Source: Dryocosmus kuriphilus
Taxonomy: Eukaryota > Arthropoda > Insecta > Hymenoptera > Cynipidae
Reading direction: 5' to 3'
NCBI GenBank assembly: GCA_038277395.1
Contig: CM076196.1
Span: forward strand, 97,036,385-97,100,384
Length of the DNA stretch: 64,000 nucleotides
Shown: one piece after another, positions 46,835 to 58,446 of the stretch
How the letters are laid out: each line of letters begins with the position of its first letter
How positions within the stretch are numbered: the first letter of the stretch is position 1
Made by a program: the position numbers and the translations under genes
The notes under the pieces: generated by a model
The model's database searches: none
Told to the model about the DNA's origin: nothing
The model's input: only the letters and a program-made list of their open reading frames with translations

Positions 46835-48440
46835 GTATAGAAAATGATCCTGAACCCTCCCTGGGGACCGCATGACCTTGTAGTTGGTGGGGGGGCTTAG
46901 GGGTCTAATCGGACGAGCGATCTGGAGTAGGTGAACCAGAGGGATCGTATCGTGAGATGCGGTTGCTCTGGGGAACTGGGGGTCTCTGGTCTGCGGGACC
47001 CTGACCAAGAAGCGATCCTTCCACGGGGTAATGGCAAAGCCTCCTGGAATATCAAGGGCGCGAGTCCTCATGCTCCCAAGCTAAGATGTGATCGCCGTGT
47101 CGAAAGCTGAATGGCACCAGGGTTACCAAATCCTTGAATGTTCCGGTTTGCCCCCTCAATTGAGATGGGCATGGCGGAGTTTAAAGGAGGTGTCGAAACG
47201 GAGACTTAGGGATACCAGGTCGAATCCCTTAGTATTCAGACCCTCTTCCTGTAAGCGGGGCTCTGCAGGGAGCAGTCCTTTAAAACCCCAGCTTCTCACG
47301 TGGGGCCCAATATGGCGAACACAGAAAACACAAGTAATAAAATAAGGAACCCTCTCAGGGGACTTTATTTATTTATTTAGTTAACCCATCGTTAAAAGGG
47401 GACGGCTCGAAAGGGGTCGGCTCCCAAGTAGCGAAGGAAAGAATTACTGGGCAGCCAGGGCTCCTCACAAGGGGTCTTGGAAAAGCGGACTTCATCTGGA
47501 GCAATTCCTCTTACCCGTCATGCAGGTAAGAGGAAAAAGGGCTCCAAGGAGCGATCCTTCCAGGGGAAAATGGCAAAGCCTCCTGGAATACCGAGGGCGC
47601 GAGTCCTTATGCCTCACCTTTTAACCCATTGACAAAAGGGGACGGCTCCTGAGGGGACGGCAACGGCTCCTAAGGGGACGGCTCCAAAGGGGACTCCGGC
47701 TCTAGCTGGGCTTCGGAAACAGGCCCTTGGGAATCATTTCATTGAAACCGAAGAGGTCTCAACGCTGAACTTGGGTGACATACTGGGCTTTGTCAAGAGG
47801 TCTGGAATGGCCCAAGGGTAGCGGACCTATAACGGAACGGCACAATGGACTTATAGTCTGAGCGCCAGGGGGAGGGGTTCTAGTCGGTAGGAATCCGACA
47901 CTACCCGAACATCTGGGTGTCTTATGCAAGATTTCCCCTCCTCCATCCAAAAAAAAAAAAAAAAAAAAAAAAAAGTGATCCTGAAAGGATAGCTTTCAAA
48001 AATGCTTTTCGCTGTCCAGAGGTTGATATGAGTAGAAAGAAAAGAAGGCGAATTCCTGCAGCCGCATGTGCTGATAATGTTATGGAATATCTAGAGCTAA
48101 AAGAACAACAAAAAAAACCAGAAAACGCAAGATTCCATGGAAAAAAAAACAAGAAAGGGAAAGGCTAAAGGCGTTAAAAGATCAAGAGACTGAGAGATGT
48201 AAAAGATTCCAGGAAGAAAAAAAGCATTTGGCTGAACGCATAAAAGGAGTTCAAACAAACCTGAAAGATATTAAGAAAAAAATGAAAACAGAGGCTGATG
48301 AACAGCGGAAGAAAAGGCTTGAAAATGAATACTGCGATTTGCAAAGTCAATTACAAGAATTGCAAAAAATACAATTGCAAAAGAACAAAGAAAACTTAGA
48401 ATTAAAAATTCAATTTAAAGGAAATATAGTCCGAATTTGA
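46835..48440 (+). pseudogene. Last exon of the pogo gene: basic coiled coil, interrupted
   Basis: The exon opens after CTTTTGTAG at 46834 with GIENDPE, is interrupted by the retroposon at 46855-47975, and resumes DPERIAFKNAFRCPEVDMSR. KKRRRIPAAACADNVMEYLE follows. One base is missing in an A run near 48112. In the shifted frame the protein continues KRKIPWKKKQERERLKALKD and on through a heptad-rich Lys/Glu segment (NLKDIKKKMKTEADEQRKKR) to a stop at 48438-48440. A KKRRRIP block followed by a long charged coil is what I recall at the C-terminus of several insect pogo/Tigger-like transposases, which supports joining these exons to the DDE exon. Confidence 0.7.
46855..47975 (+). mobile_element. 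Poly(A) retroposon inserted in a coding exon
   Basis: Flanked by the 10-base duplication TGATCCTGAA (46845-46854 and 47976-47985) and ending in about 26 As (47949-47974), the marks of LINE-driven insertion. Its 1,121 bases hold no long RT frame. An internal pair of about 65 bases (near 47008 and 47550: GCGATCCTTCCA, ATGGCAAAGCCTCCTGGAAT) is repeated. CGAAAGCTGAATGGCACC at 47100 is also present at 11059. It is probably a SINE-like or 5'-region-derived nonautonomous element. Confidence 0.85.
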
Positions 48441-48907
48441 ATGTTTTATTAAGTATGATTATTTGTAACTCATCTCGTTCGTTTTATTTATTTCATTACT
48501 TTAAGTGATCGTTTTTTTTTTAAATTTTAATATTTTAAGTGCATACTTGTTTATATATGAGTGTATAAAATCAATATAACTTACTAATAAACCAAATCCT
48601 AGTTTTTATTTCATTTCAATTATTTAAAAACCATGTAACGTATACTTGTTCACCGTTAAAGTAATCTGTCCGACTATAGGGTCGCGGCTGTCCGAGTACT
48701 ACGGCACTTCGGCGCCTTATTGTCCGAGTATTGCATTAAAGCAACTGCTCATCTGTTCACTATTATTAATAAAATTTCAAAGCCATTTTCAATTTTTTTT
48801 TTGTAATTATCACATTGAATCCATGGCGAATCGATTAGTTACAAGGAAGTTCTACAAAAACAGATTTTATGGATCAAAAATTGCGCGCTAACCTGCCCTC
48901 ATTCACG

Positions 48908-48935
48908 TGCTGTCCCGGTATTGGGTACTTTACCT
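48908..48935. repeat. Right TIR of the pogo element
   Basis: GCTGTCCCGGTATTGGGTAC and onward mirrors 42633-42660; TA at 48936-48937 completes the target duplication. Confidence 0.85.
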
Positions 48936-49256
48936 TACCCGCTGCGTAGGCGCTACACGTTGATGCACAGGTTCTGGTCGTTAAGCGGGTGCCCCTTCCG
49001 TCTGATTACGGGTCACGTAGGGTTTTACAGCGGTATATTGCTTACCCTGTCAAATTTCCTTTTGAGATTTCTTTAATATTTGCTTAAGTAGGATAGCGCC
49101 TACTAATTTTAGCGACTAATTTTGCAAATATTACTCACTTTCTATGTACGGAATTCCGTAGAGAAATCCGGAGTTCCACTAGTCGATGGGAATTCGATTT
49201 AACTCCGTAGAATTTAATTCGTGACTTTTAAGTGGCTCCTGGCTGGATCGCCAAAG
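48936..49256 (-). other. Gypsy 5' leader, outer part, with primer-binding site
   Basis: Leader between the pogo insertion and the LTR. On the minus strand, TGGCGATCCAGCCAGGAG at 49236-49253 lies three bases from the LTR end and starts with TGG, as a tRNA-complementary primer-binding site should. Confidence 0.65.
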
Positions 49257-49447
49257 TGTCACGGGTAAATTAAACAATTTAGGTTTTTAAAAAATAGTGA
49301 TTTCCTATGAGGGAAATCACATATATTTATTTGTACAAAAGTGTCTCGTGAAGGTTACAGAAGAAAGAAGTGGGCCTTAGGCCCGCGCAGCGGCTTATAT
49401 GTCCTAGGTATTAGAAGTCGGGATGTTCTATCTACGTATGCTTAACA
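49257..49447 (-). mobile_element. Gypsy 5' LTR, 191 bp
   Basis: On the plus strand it runs TGTCACGGG...GCTTAACA, that is TGT...ACA ends, and abuts the primer-binding site. The AT-rich repeat resumes at 49449. No second copy of this LTR is visible in the window, consistent with loss of the 3' end of the element. Confidence 0.7.
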
Positions 49448-49448
49448 A

Positions 49449-50576
49449 TGTGCTCCCTTAAAAATATTATGCCTTGATGTAAATTTTCAAAATTCCTTTG
49501 TATAAAGTTTTAAGAAATTTGGTTTATATCTGATATTAGTCGTTGATATTGAAGTCCACTATTTACGAGATCGAATTAGAGAACAATCACCGAAACCTTT
49601 TTTTGATTTAAACTCTGATTGAATGTTTTTCGAAGTGTTAAGTATGTTTATCCCCTATGTTGCAGAAGATAATATTAGTGAAACTCAGTAAAATTGTATG
49701 TGAAATGTAACAAAAATCTAGTTTTGCTTTAGTGTTGAAGTAAAAATATTCATTTTTGGAAAAAATTTTCAGTTTGTTTCATTTGTAAAAAGCTTTGAAA
49801 TATTATTTTTAATTTTTTCATTAACAATTTTTCTTGACTGATATAAGTATACACGTTTTTATCAAATGCAAAATTTACTAACTAATTTCCATTTCAAAAA
49901 TTGTTATAAAATATTAGAAAATGTTATGTAAAATTTTACGGAAACTGAAGAAAATTCCTTTTTTACGGTGAAATATTTCTTTCAAAATAATTTTTACTCA
50001 TAAAAATGTTTCGAAACATATCGTTTAGCTTTTTATCAAACATTTTCCAGATAATCCGTTAAGAGATATTTTTTAAAACATATTTTCAAGTATTATTCAT
50101 AGATCACTTTTATTTTTAATGAGTTTAAGTACCGATTTTATGTGAAATGTAATACAATTTTACTTTCGCTTTAGTATTCACGCAAAAATATTTTTTCTTT
50201 TTCGAATAAATTTTCAGTTTTTTTATTTTCAGAATGTCTCAAAATATCGGTTTTAGTATTTTTCATCAGCATTTTATTTCAGGATTGATATACGTAGAAG
50301 TCACTTTATGAAATGCAAAAAATTATTAGCTAACCTGCATTCCGAAATTTGTTTGTAAACTGTTAGAATATGTATATAAAATTTTATGAACACAGGAAAA
50401 AAATTCTTTTTTACGACCAAATATATCTTTAAAAATAATCTTACTCACAGAAATGTTTTAAAACATTTTTTTTTAGTTTCTTGTCAAACTTTTCCAAAAG
50501 GGGCTGACAGAAAAACATTTCTTAAACATATTTTGAAAGAGAAACTTAACTTTTACATCTTAAAACATGGTAAGTG
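49449..50576 (+). repeat. AT-rich dispersed repeat, copy iv
   Basis: Same orientation as copy iii; 49450-50020 matches 36400-37000 and 50020-50576 matches 25560-25740 inverted. Confidence 0.65.
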
Positions 50577-50940
50577 GTATAGCTAGGGGGGTTCTACGCC
50601 ATCACGACAAGCTTCACGCTTTCGCCGACAGATGGCGCCGCAACTACCTCGGTGGCACATGTACGTGTGAAGCTATCGACAGTCGGTATTACCTTCAGTT
50701 GGTAAGGTAGGGTCCTGTTCCAGGCTAAATTACACGACTGCACATGGTGCCATCGACAGTCAATCGGAAAGTTAGGAATCTAGGTCAGATAGAAACATAG
50801 AAGTTTGTTACCATCAGTCGGTAAGACAGGAATCTGGGGTAGGTAGTTACCATCAGTCGTCAAGGTAGGAATATGGGACAGGTGGTTGCCATCAGTCGGT
50901 AAGGTAGAAATCTGATAAAGGTGAACCGAGAACATTGCAT
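50577..50940 (+). repeat. Left terminal segment with subterminal repeats
   Basis: After the terminal AGCTAGGGGG comes GCTTTCGCCGACAGATGGCG, then several diverged copies of a unit containing CCATCAGTCGGTAAGGTAG (near 50690, 50805, 50850 and 50895). The mirror stretch is 60550-60904. Confidence 0.75.
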
Positions 50941-52030
50941 ACTTAGTACCATGCTGGGTCTATTTTATCAATTTTTATAAATTAACGAGATAAAATTTAC
51001 AATCACGTATATTGCATGTGTTAAATCTACTGTTGGAAATAATAAACGAGCTTCTAAGCTGTTAAAAATCAGCTAATAAAAATATTATTTAATAACGCTA
51101 GCCTCCCTTATTTTATTAACGACTGAAATTATTTAAGGACGTTATTTCTGTTTCAAGTAACCGCAATCAATTTACCAAATTAATCAGCTACATAAATTTT
51201 ATAATCCACTGTAAGAAACTTTGAAATAATCTTTAACACAACAGAGTAATATTCTAAAAATCCAATTCATTTAACTAAAACCTTGCAATACTCGAAAACT
51301 GTAAAAGGTATGACAAAAAAGTATTTAGAAAAGGGGATGTTTTCGGACAGATCTAAATGGTACACCAAAAAAATCCAAATTTGAGAGCTTGTGTTGGTTT
51401 GGACGGGGATTCTCGAGAACTCGACGAGTTTCAAAGTCCCTCGATGCTCGTAGTGTGAAATGTGTGAGGCAGAATGCACTCTTCTTTATTGTCGTCATTA
51501 TATTATTACAAGCCTTAGATCTCTTGCATTTTTAATAATAATAATAATAAGCAGAATCAGTTCGGGTAAAAGAAATGAAGATGTGTAGTACTTGTGATGC
51601 TTAAAAAATCACATTGAATTTAACTTATTAAAAGAACTATATCGTATATCGTAGAGTAATAGAAAGACATTGCATACTTAGTAGCATTCTGTGTATATTT
51701 TATCAGTTTTTTATAAATTAGCGAGACAAAATTTACAATCACGTATATCACATGTGTTAATTCTACTGTTGGAAATAATAAACGAGCTTTTAAGCTTTAA
51801 AAAATCAGCTAATAAAAATATTCTTCAACAACGCGAGCCTCTCTTATTTAATTAATCATTGAAATTATTTGAAGGCATTATTTTTGTTTCAAGTGACCAC
51901 AATCAATCTACCAAATAAATCAGCTACATATATTTTATAATTCACTGTAAGAAAGTTTGAAATATTCTTTAACACAACAAATTAATATGCTAAAAATCCA
52001 ATTCATTTAACTAAAACCTTGCAATACTCA
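50937..52030 (+). repeat. Tandemly repeated internal segment, two of three left-arm copies
   Basis: A 360-base segment (TTAGTACCATGCTGGGTCTA, AACGAGATAAAATTTACAAT, CCAATTCATTTAACTAAAAC) lies at 50937-51295 and 51665-52030. A third copy is at 54625-54995 and the single inverted copy is at 59400-59775. Confidence 0.8.
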
Positions 52031-52239
52031 AAAATGTTAAAAGATATGACAAAAATGTATTTAGAAAGAGGGACGCTTTTTCAGACAGGTCTAAATGATA
52101 CACCAAAAGAAAAAATTCCAAAATTTGCGAATATATCGAAAACTGTAACAGATTCGTAAAAACGGACAAAATTTTAATTCTTACAAAACAGTTTCTCAAA
52201 CTGATCTAAATGATAAACTAAAGAAATTTTCAAAAAGTA

Positions 52240-53230
52240 AGGAGGTTTGCCGAGCTGCAGGCAATAATCAGTAATTTAGGAATGAGGCGATGGTGGTAAG
52301 TGTCTGAATTCAACCAAGTAAGGCGGGTTGCCGAGCTGCAGGCTAAATTCTATAAAAACTTTAGTTTGATGGAAGGGTTCTGTTTCAGGTTAAATGCCTG
52401 TACTTCATTGTGTGTGTGTGTGTGTAACTAATTTAACGGGGTTTTTAAAAGCAAAAGTTATGCTGAAAGTCCAAGCAAGGAAATTTATTATTGACTGTGT
52501 CTTATTCATATCACTCAAGGAAAAAAATAAAAATTAGAAATGACTGAGAAATTCTTACTAATAAAGTCGGCTAATTTTACCACACCGAAGATGAGATAAC
52601 AGGAGTATTAGTAGTTTTATTTGACACCAGGGGACGCACTGAGGACTCGAAAGTACTGCGCAGGAAGTTTCCATAGAGAATTTTTCTCCAAGCTTCTAAG
52701 TAGATTGTGTCGGCGATTCCCGACTTCTCGACAGTTGTCAACATGCATCGACAGGTTTCATAGTTCAAAGAGTCTTTGAAACGTCACTGCTAGGAGTTTA
52801 TGTAGGAATTTGACGAAGGTAAGACCAGTTATTTACCGATGGTTCGTGTCTGTGCTAAATCTGTGTGTCTGTAAAACTAATCAGTGACAGACAGGTGATG
52901 ATGGTTTGTGTCCGCGCTGAAATGAAATTCAGTCAGTAATCAATTACGGCGGGTTGCTGAGATACAGGCTGCAGGGGCAGGGTTTTGTTCCAAGCTAAAT
53001 GTTTGTAAAAATACAGTTCGGTGGAAGGGTTCCGTTCTAGGCTAAATATCTGCAAAATTAATCAGTCATCGAAAGTCGATGATGGTTCATGTCCGAGCTA
53101 AATGGCTGTAAAGAAAAAGTCATTTACCAGCAGGCGATGATGATGGTTCGTGTCTGTGCTAAAGAGTCATTCAATCAGTAACTAAGTACGATGGGTTACT
53201 GACATTGGACTTCTGTGACGACTTGGGGTA
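52240..53230 (+). repeat. Subterminal repeat array, left arm
   Basis: Diverged copies of phrases such as GATGATGGTTCGTGTC, CTGTAAAATTAATCAGT and GGGTTGCCGAGCTGCAGGC. The mirror array lies at about 60180-60545. A (TG)n run at 52411-52425 mirrors (AC)n at 60133-60163. Confidence 0.7.
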
Positions 53231-53589
53231 CTTATGATGTACATAGGACCTTCTATAGCTTTAAGATAAAGAGGGAGACATATTAATAAACAAAGATAGT
53301 ACGTACATTAGTTAAAGATATCTACAAATACATTGTTTCCACACGTTTCGAGAAAATTCTATTGGTAGCCACCCAAAATAATAATAATAATAATAATAAT
53401 AATCCCAAGTCATATAAAACACTGCAATATCAGAATGCATTTTATTCAATGTTTTATGATTTGCAGCACCACTTTAAATCAGCACGTTTATCTCTTAATG
53501 TTAAATACGTATTATAGTATCAGCATTCTCGAAGCTTGAGATAAAAGGTGACATGCATTTTATGAACAGGTTTCACACTCGCTCTTCTT

Positions 53590-53640
53590 TAAACGCCACA
53601 ATCTCTCTCGCTCTCGCTCTCTCTCTCTCTCTCTCTCTCA
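53590..53640. repeat. (CT)n microsatellite
   Basis: CTCTCGCTCTCGCTCTCTCT-type run in the left arm; preceded at 53381-53403 by an AAT run. Confidence 0.85.
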
Positions 53641-55683
53641 ATTCTCAATTCTCAATTCTCAATTTTACAGAAGTTTTGCAAGGTTAATATTGTAATTCTT
53701 GGGAAAAGGATTCATGTTCATGCTAAATAGAAAATAATCAGAAAAGCAATTCTACAGCTCAGAATATGCAAAAAATAATTTAAAGTCATTTCTGTGTATT
53801 TGCGAGACCTCCCAAAATGTGATTTTAGACATTAAAATAAGTGTATCATGTTTAACCTACTCTTGGTGTCACACAAAATATGACTTCAACTTCCTGTCAA
53901 CAAATATCAAAGAGAAATTAGCTAAGGAATTAGTTAATGAAAAAGCAAAGGGATAAATGGGATAACTGACGCATACTTATGGAATGTATAAACAGTAAAT
54001 TTGTTGATAAAGTCAAAGACCTACGAATGTAAGACTTACATTTTACAAAATTCATCGAAAAATATTACAACATATCCCCTAAAATGCTATAACATAGATT
54101 TAAAGTGTTTTAAGCAATGCATTTGTCAGTAATAATCGAAGAGTGACCCTATTTTACAAATCTGAATTATTTATCCAACTATTATGAGAAGCATCAAATC
54201 CTAACCTATTTACAAACGGTTTTACAAATGTTTGACTTTTGAAAGTGCTTCTAAGTAACTGATTCAGTATTTCTTATTTGATTTTACTAGAAATAATTCT
54301 GTTGTCCAATCTGGATGCCGGAACTATCTCAAGACATGTTTATATTTACTGAGGAGGAAGAGGAGGTTGTACTTAAATAAAATACTCAAAATATGCATTT
54401 AGTGACTACAAGCCTCAGACCATCAGTTATAGAAAACTCTAAAACTAAAATGAGTCTCTTACATTTTTTTTTTTTTATAATAACCAAAATGAGTTCGATT
54501 AAAAGAAATTAAGATGAGTTATATATATATTATATATATGTGTGTGTATATCATAAAGAAGTACTTATAGTGTTTAAAAATCACATTGAATTTAACTTAT
54601 TAAAGGAACTATATATTATTGATTAATAGAAAGACATTGGACACTTAGTATCATGCTGGGTCTATTTTATCAGTTTTTATAAACTAACGGGATAAAACTT
54701 ACAATGAAATATATTACACGTGTTAATTCTACTATTGGAAATAATAAATCAGCTTTTAAGCTGTTACAGAATCATCTAATAAGAATCTTATTTAATAGTA
54801 CCAGCCTCTATTATTACATTAAGATTGAAATTATTTCAATGCATTATTTCTGTTTCAGGTAACCGCAATCAATCTACCAAATAAATCAGCTACATAAATT
54901 TTATAATCCACTGTAAGAAGTTTTGAAATAATCTTTAACACAACAGAGTAATATATTAAAAATCCAATTCATTTAACTGAAACCTTGCAATAATAACATG
55001 ATTAGTGAAGTATTGAAGATATTAAAATCAATAATTGTCAATGAAAAAATAGTTTTCATAGGTCAGCATTTAGCTCTGGTTAAAATAAATCTAGTTCAAA
55101 AGATAACAAGGCAAACTAAATGAATACTGAATAGATTTGTGCTATTGACTCCAATATTATTTAGACAAAATGATTGATTTCTTGCATACAAGTACAAAGA
55201 TTTTTTTTCAGTTATATTAAAACTGAAACTAACCTCAATTAACTATTTAAATATATGAGGAAGAGGAGGTGTTGGTTTTGGGGAGGATTATTTTGTAGCT
55301 AAAACAAGTAGATACTGAAAAATGTTTGATTCAATTATTACGCACCCTAAATCTTATTCTATGTAAAGCTTTAAAGGATGAGCTGATTCTCTCTTGCACT
55401 AACTAAAATAAATTTAGGTGAGCGGAATGAAGAAGAAATACACATACATTTTGAAAATTAGATTTATTTAATTTATTGCAATATGTTAAATGTAAAGAAC
55501 TACATATAACATTCTATATGTGATTCTTAAGTTACAAGTGCAGGAAATGTTCAATCCAATCATTCAAATGTTAATACAACAATTAGAAATATTGAAAGAG
55601 CAGTTGTTAAAGTTTTTACACCAATTAATAAGAATACTATCATTCAACAGTGCCAGCCTTTCTTAGTTCACTAACGGTTGCAA

Positions 55684-55944
55684 TTATTTTAAGCGACTTA
55701 TTTCTATTTTTTGGTATTGTAAAAGTGAGCGCAAATGATATGCCAATTTATTAGGATCTCCCCACTAATGTGAAAAATTTTTTTCTATAAATTCAGAGGA
55801 AAAATCATTTTCAGCAGCATCTTCATCATCACCAAGATCTTCATTATTGTTACCATCATCATCAGCAACATTATTGACTGTCATGGATGGTGAATTATCA
55901 TGTTGATCAAATTCTCCTTTTTCATCTTCATCTTGTGACTCCAA
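55684..55944 (-). pseudogene. Left-arm copy of the acidic ORF, inactivated
   Basis: Mirrors 58447-58707 with the same 261-base span. The start ATG is TTG here, and the TAC of SPYSGDP is TAG, so translation would stop. Other differences are substitutions with length preserved. Confidence 0.75.
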
Positions 55945-56319
55945 TTACCTCCATTCATTGTGCATGAGCACAAAATCTTCTAGAAGCTTCGAGAAAACTA
56001 GAGTGGTAAGTTATATACAAGTTCCATTCTGTAGACATCTGCTCAAATAATGCCAGTAAAATTTAGATGTTAATAATTTTTTACTTTGTTTTACTTATTT
56101 TCATCATCTATCATTGAAAATAAAAGTAATGATTAGACATTTGAAAAAATGTTTATACTTTTAAAGATTAACCTAACTAATGATTAACTAATGCTTAACA
56201 TGTATATCAAAAGCATTTCTCACATAATCATTGGGATTTAAAATGGTGGGCATATATTCCAACATAATGCAGTACCCTTGTCTGACACGACGAGAAATTC
56301 TGAACAAGGCGGAAAGCGC

Positions 56320-56470
56320 ATACGTTGAATCGATGTTAAACAAATGTTGAACCGATTTTAAACCAACGTTGATTAAACATTAAGCCAACGTTAATTCAAC
56401 GTTGGTTCAAAGATGGTTCAACGTTGGCTCAAAGTTGGTTCAACGTTGGTTCAACGTTAACTCAACATTG
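56320..56470. repeat. CAACGTTGGTT repeats, left arm
   Basis: About ten imperfect copies of an 11-12-base unit (GGTTCAACGTTGGTTCAA). The mirror block is 57900-58060. Confidence 0.75.
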
Positions 56471-56545
56471 CACAGAGTTGTTTCAGCATTGCACAAAAAT
56501 TGATTACATATCTGATTTGTCAAGCCTAACCTCTTCACATATAGA

Positions 56546-56752
56546 TTATTGCCGAGTTTCTTGGTTACTTTTTTCCACAAGGTATACGTCTGGATGCTTC
56601 ACTTTGAAAAGTTCCTGTTCATAGAATCCGCCAGCAATAGTTTGCTCTTGAGAGCCCTTGTGCTTGTACGTCGCTGGATTGTTGGTTATGACTTGAGTCA
56701 CAGTGAATATCTCTCTTAGCCAGTTGGGAGGTGTATCCTTTAATTTACCTTC
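56546..56752 (-). pseudogene. Integrase C-terminal fragment, left arm
   Basis: An open 68-codon reading ending at TAA 56546-56548: KLKDTPPNWLREIFTVTQVI, NNPATYKHKGSQEQTIAGGF, YEQELFKVKHPDVYLVEKSN. The PNW..E.F.V..V....P.TYK, G.FYE.EL and DVY.VEK pattern is the region C-terminal to the DDE core in integrases of Polinton/Maverick and related Ginger-type DNA transposons (and uncharacterised F54H12.3-like proteins). It has the same length as the right-arm copy at 57640-57846. The catalytic core is not present upstream. Confidence 0.75.
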
Positions 56753-57035
56753 ATAATAATTTATGTATAAAGTTCATTACATAACGAAATATACATAGAA
56801 AGACGTCGATTGCGCAGGCGCAAATTTATTTTCAGATGAAACATAACCTCTAATCTTGAAACAAAAACCGGTTCGCCATATTTTATTACTTAGATGGCGC
56901 CAGAATAGCTGTAAGCGTTCTACAACTCAGTCGGTAAAATGGGAGAGTTTTCGTACCATTTTTCCTCTTCCAACGTTCTCTGAAATTTAAAAATCACAAT
57001 TTGTAAAATCGTATCGCACCATTTTCCCTGTTCTA

Positions 57036-57286
57036 ACTCTAAAAACGTTCTCTGAAATTTCAAAATTACAATTTCTTCAATCAAATCATAACATTTTTCC
57101 TGCTCCAACTCTAAAAACTTTCCCCAGAAATTTATTTTCCCCCTTTCCAGCTAATAAAACTGAGGACAATATTTTCCCCCTCACCAGTTGATAAAACTGA
57201 TGACAATATTTTCCCATTTCCAGCTGAAAAAACTGAGGACAAGGCGGGTGAGGACTATGAGCTTGCAGATGGTCCTCATCCAGTTG
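57036..57286. repeat. Asymmetric centre of the palindrome
   Basis: A spacer with three diverged direct units of about 50 bases (AAACTGAGGACAATATTTTCC and variants). It is not mirrored and marks the join between the arms. Confidence 0.65.
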
Positions 57287-57639
57287 TAACAGGGAAAATG
57301 GTGCGATACGATTGTTCAAATTGTGATTTTTAAATTTTAGGGAATATTTTTAGAGTTGGAACAGGGAGAATAATATGATTTCTTTGCACAAATTGTCATT
57401 TTGTCATTTCAGAGAACGTTGGAAGAGGAAAAATGGTATGAAAACTCTCCCATTTTACCGACTGAGTTATAGAACGCTTACAGCTATACTGTCGCCATCT
57501 ACGTAATAAAATATGGCGAACCGGTTTTTGTTTCAAGATTAGAGGTTATGTTTCATCTGACAATAAATTTACGCCTGCGCAATCGACGTCTTTCTATGTA
57601 TATTTCGTTATGTAATGCACTTTATAGATAAATTATTAT

Positions 57640-57846
57640 GAAGGTAAATTAAAGGATACACTTCCCAACTGGCCAAGAGAGATATTCACTGTGACTCAAG
57701 TCATACCCAACAATCCAGCGACGTACAAGCACAAGGACTATCAAAAGCAAACTATCGCTGGCGGATTCTATGAACAGGAACTTTTCAAAGTTAAGCATCC
57801 AGACGTATACCTTGTAGAAAAAAGTAATCAAGAAACGTGGCAATAA
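57640..57846 (+). pseudogene. Integrase C-terminal fragment, right arm
   Basis: An open reading to TAA at 57844-57846: KLKDTLPNWPREIFTVTQVI, NNPATYKHKDYQKQTIAGGF, YEQELFKVKHPDVYLVEKSN, QETWQ. It differs from the left-arm copy at about eight residues without an indel. No start codon is in frame, and upstream sequence to the centre is noncoding, so this is the last exon or a truncated 3' end of an integrase gene. It reads outward toward the right terminus, in the same direction as the acidic ORF that follows. Confidence 0.75.
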
Positions 57847-58446
57847 TCTATATTTAAAGAGGCTAGGCTTGACAAATCAGATATGCAATCAATTTTTGTG
57901 CAATGTTGAATCAACTCTGTGCATTGTTGAGCTAACGTTGAAACAGCGTTGAACCAACTTTGAGCCAACTTTGAACCATCTTTTGAACAACGTTAAATTA
58001 ACGTTGGCTTAACGATTATTCAACGTTGGTTTGAAGTCGGTTCAACATTTGTTTAACATCGATTCAACGTATGCGCTTTCCGCCTTGTTCAGAATTTCTC
58101 GTCGTGTCAGACTAGGGTACTGCATTATGTTGGAATATACGCCCACCATTTTGAATCCTCATGAATATGTGAGAAATGCTTTTGATATAGATGTTAAGCA
58201 TTATTTAATCATTAGTTAGGTTAATCTTTAAAAGTATAAACATTTTTTTAAATGTCTAATCATTACCTTTATTTTCAATAATAGATGATGAAAATAAGTA
58301 AGAAAAGTAAAAAATTATTAACATATAAATTCTACTGTCATTATTTGAGCAGATTTCTACAGAATAGAACTTGTATATAACTTACCACTCTGGTTTTCTC
58401 GAAGCTTCTAGAAGATTTTGTGCTCACGCACAATGAGTGGAGGTAA

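Larger units (their letters stand above)
42633..48935 (+). mobile_element. pogo-type DNA transposon with multi-exon gene
   Basis: The left end TAAGGTAAAGTACC.AATAC (42631) and right end, read in reverse, GGTAAGGTAAAGTACCCAAT form terminal inverted repeats of about 28 bases, with TA flanking both sides. The inserted segment separates two parts of the gypsy leader. Of its 6.3 kb, 1,121 bases are a later retroposon. Typical pogo elements are 2-3 kb, so this one is large because of the extra exons and introns. Confidence 0.85.

Noticed and set aside
47088..47345. An 85-codon frame in the poly(A) retroposon
   Set aside because: No conserved motif, and the insert's internal 65-base repeats and multiple stops suggest noncoding sequence.
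37001..49451. ATGTG at 37003-37007 and 49448-49452 as a target duplication of one huge insertion
   Set aside because: The AT-rich repeat on the two sides is not contiguous across the interval; the copies overlap in repeat coordinates, so the match is probably chance.
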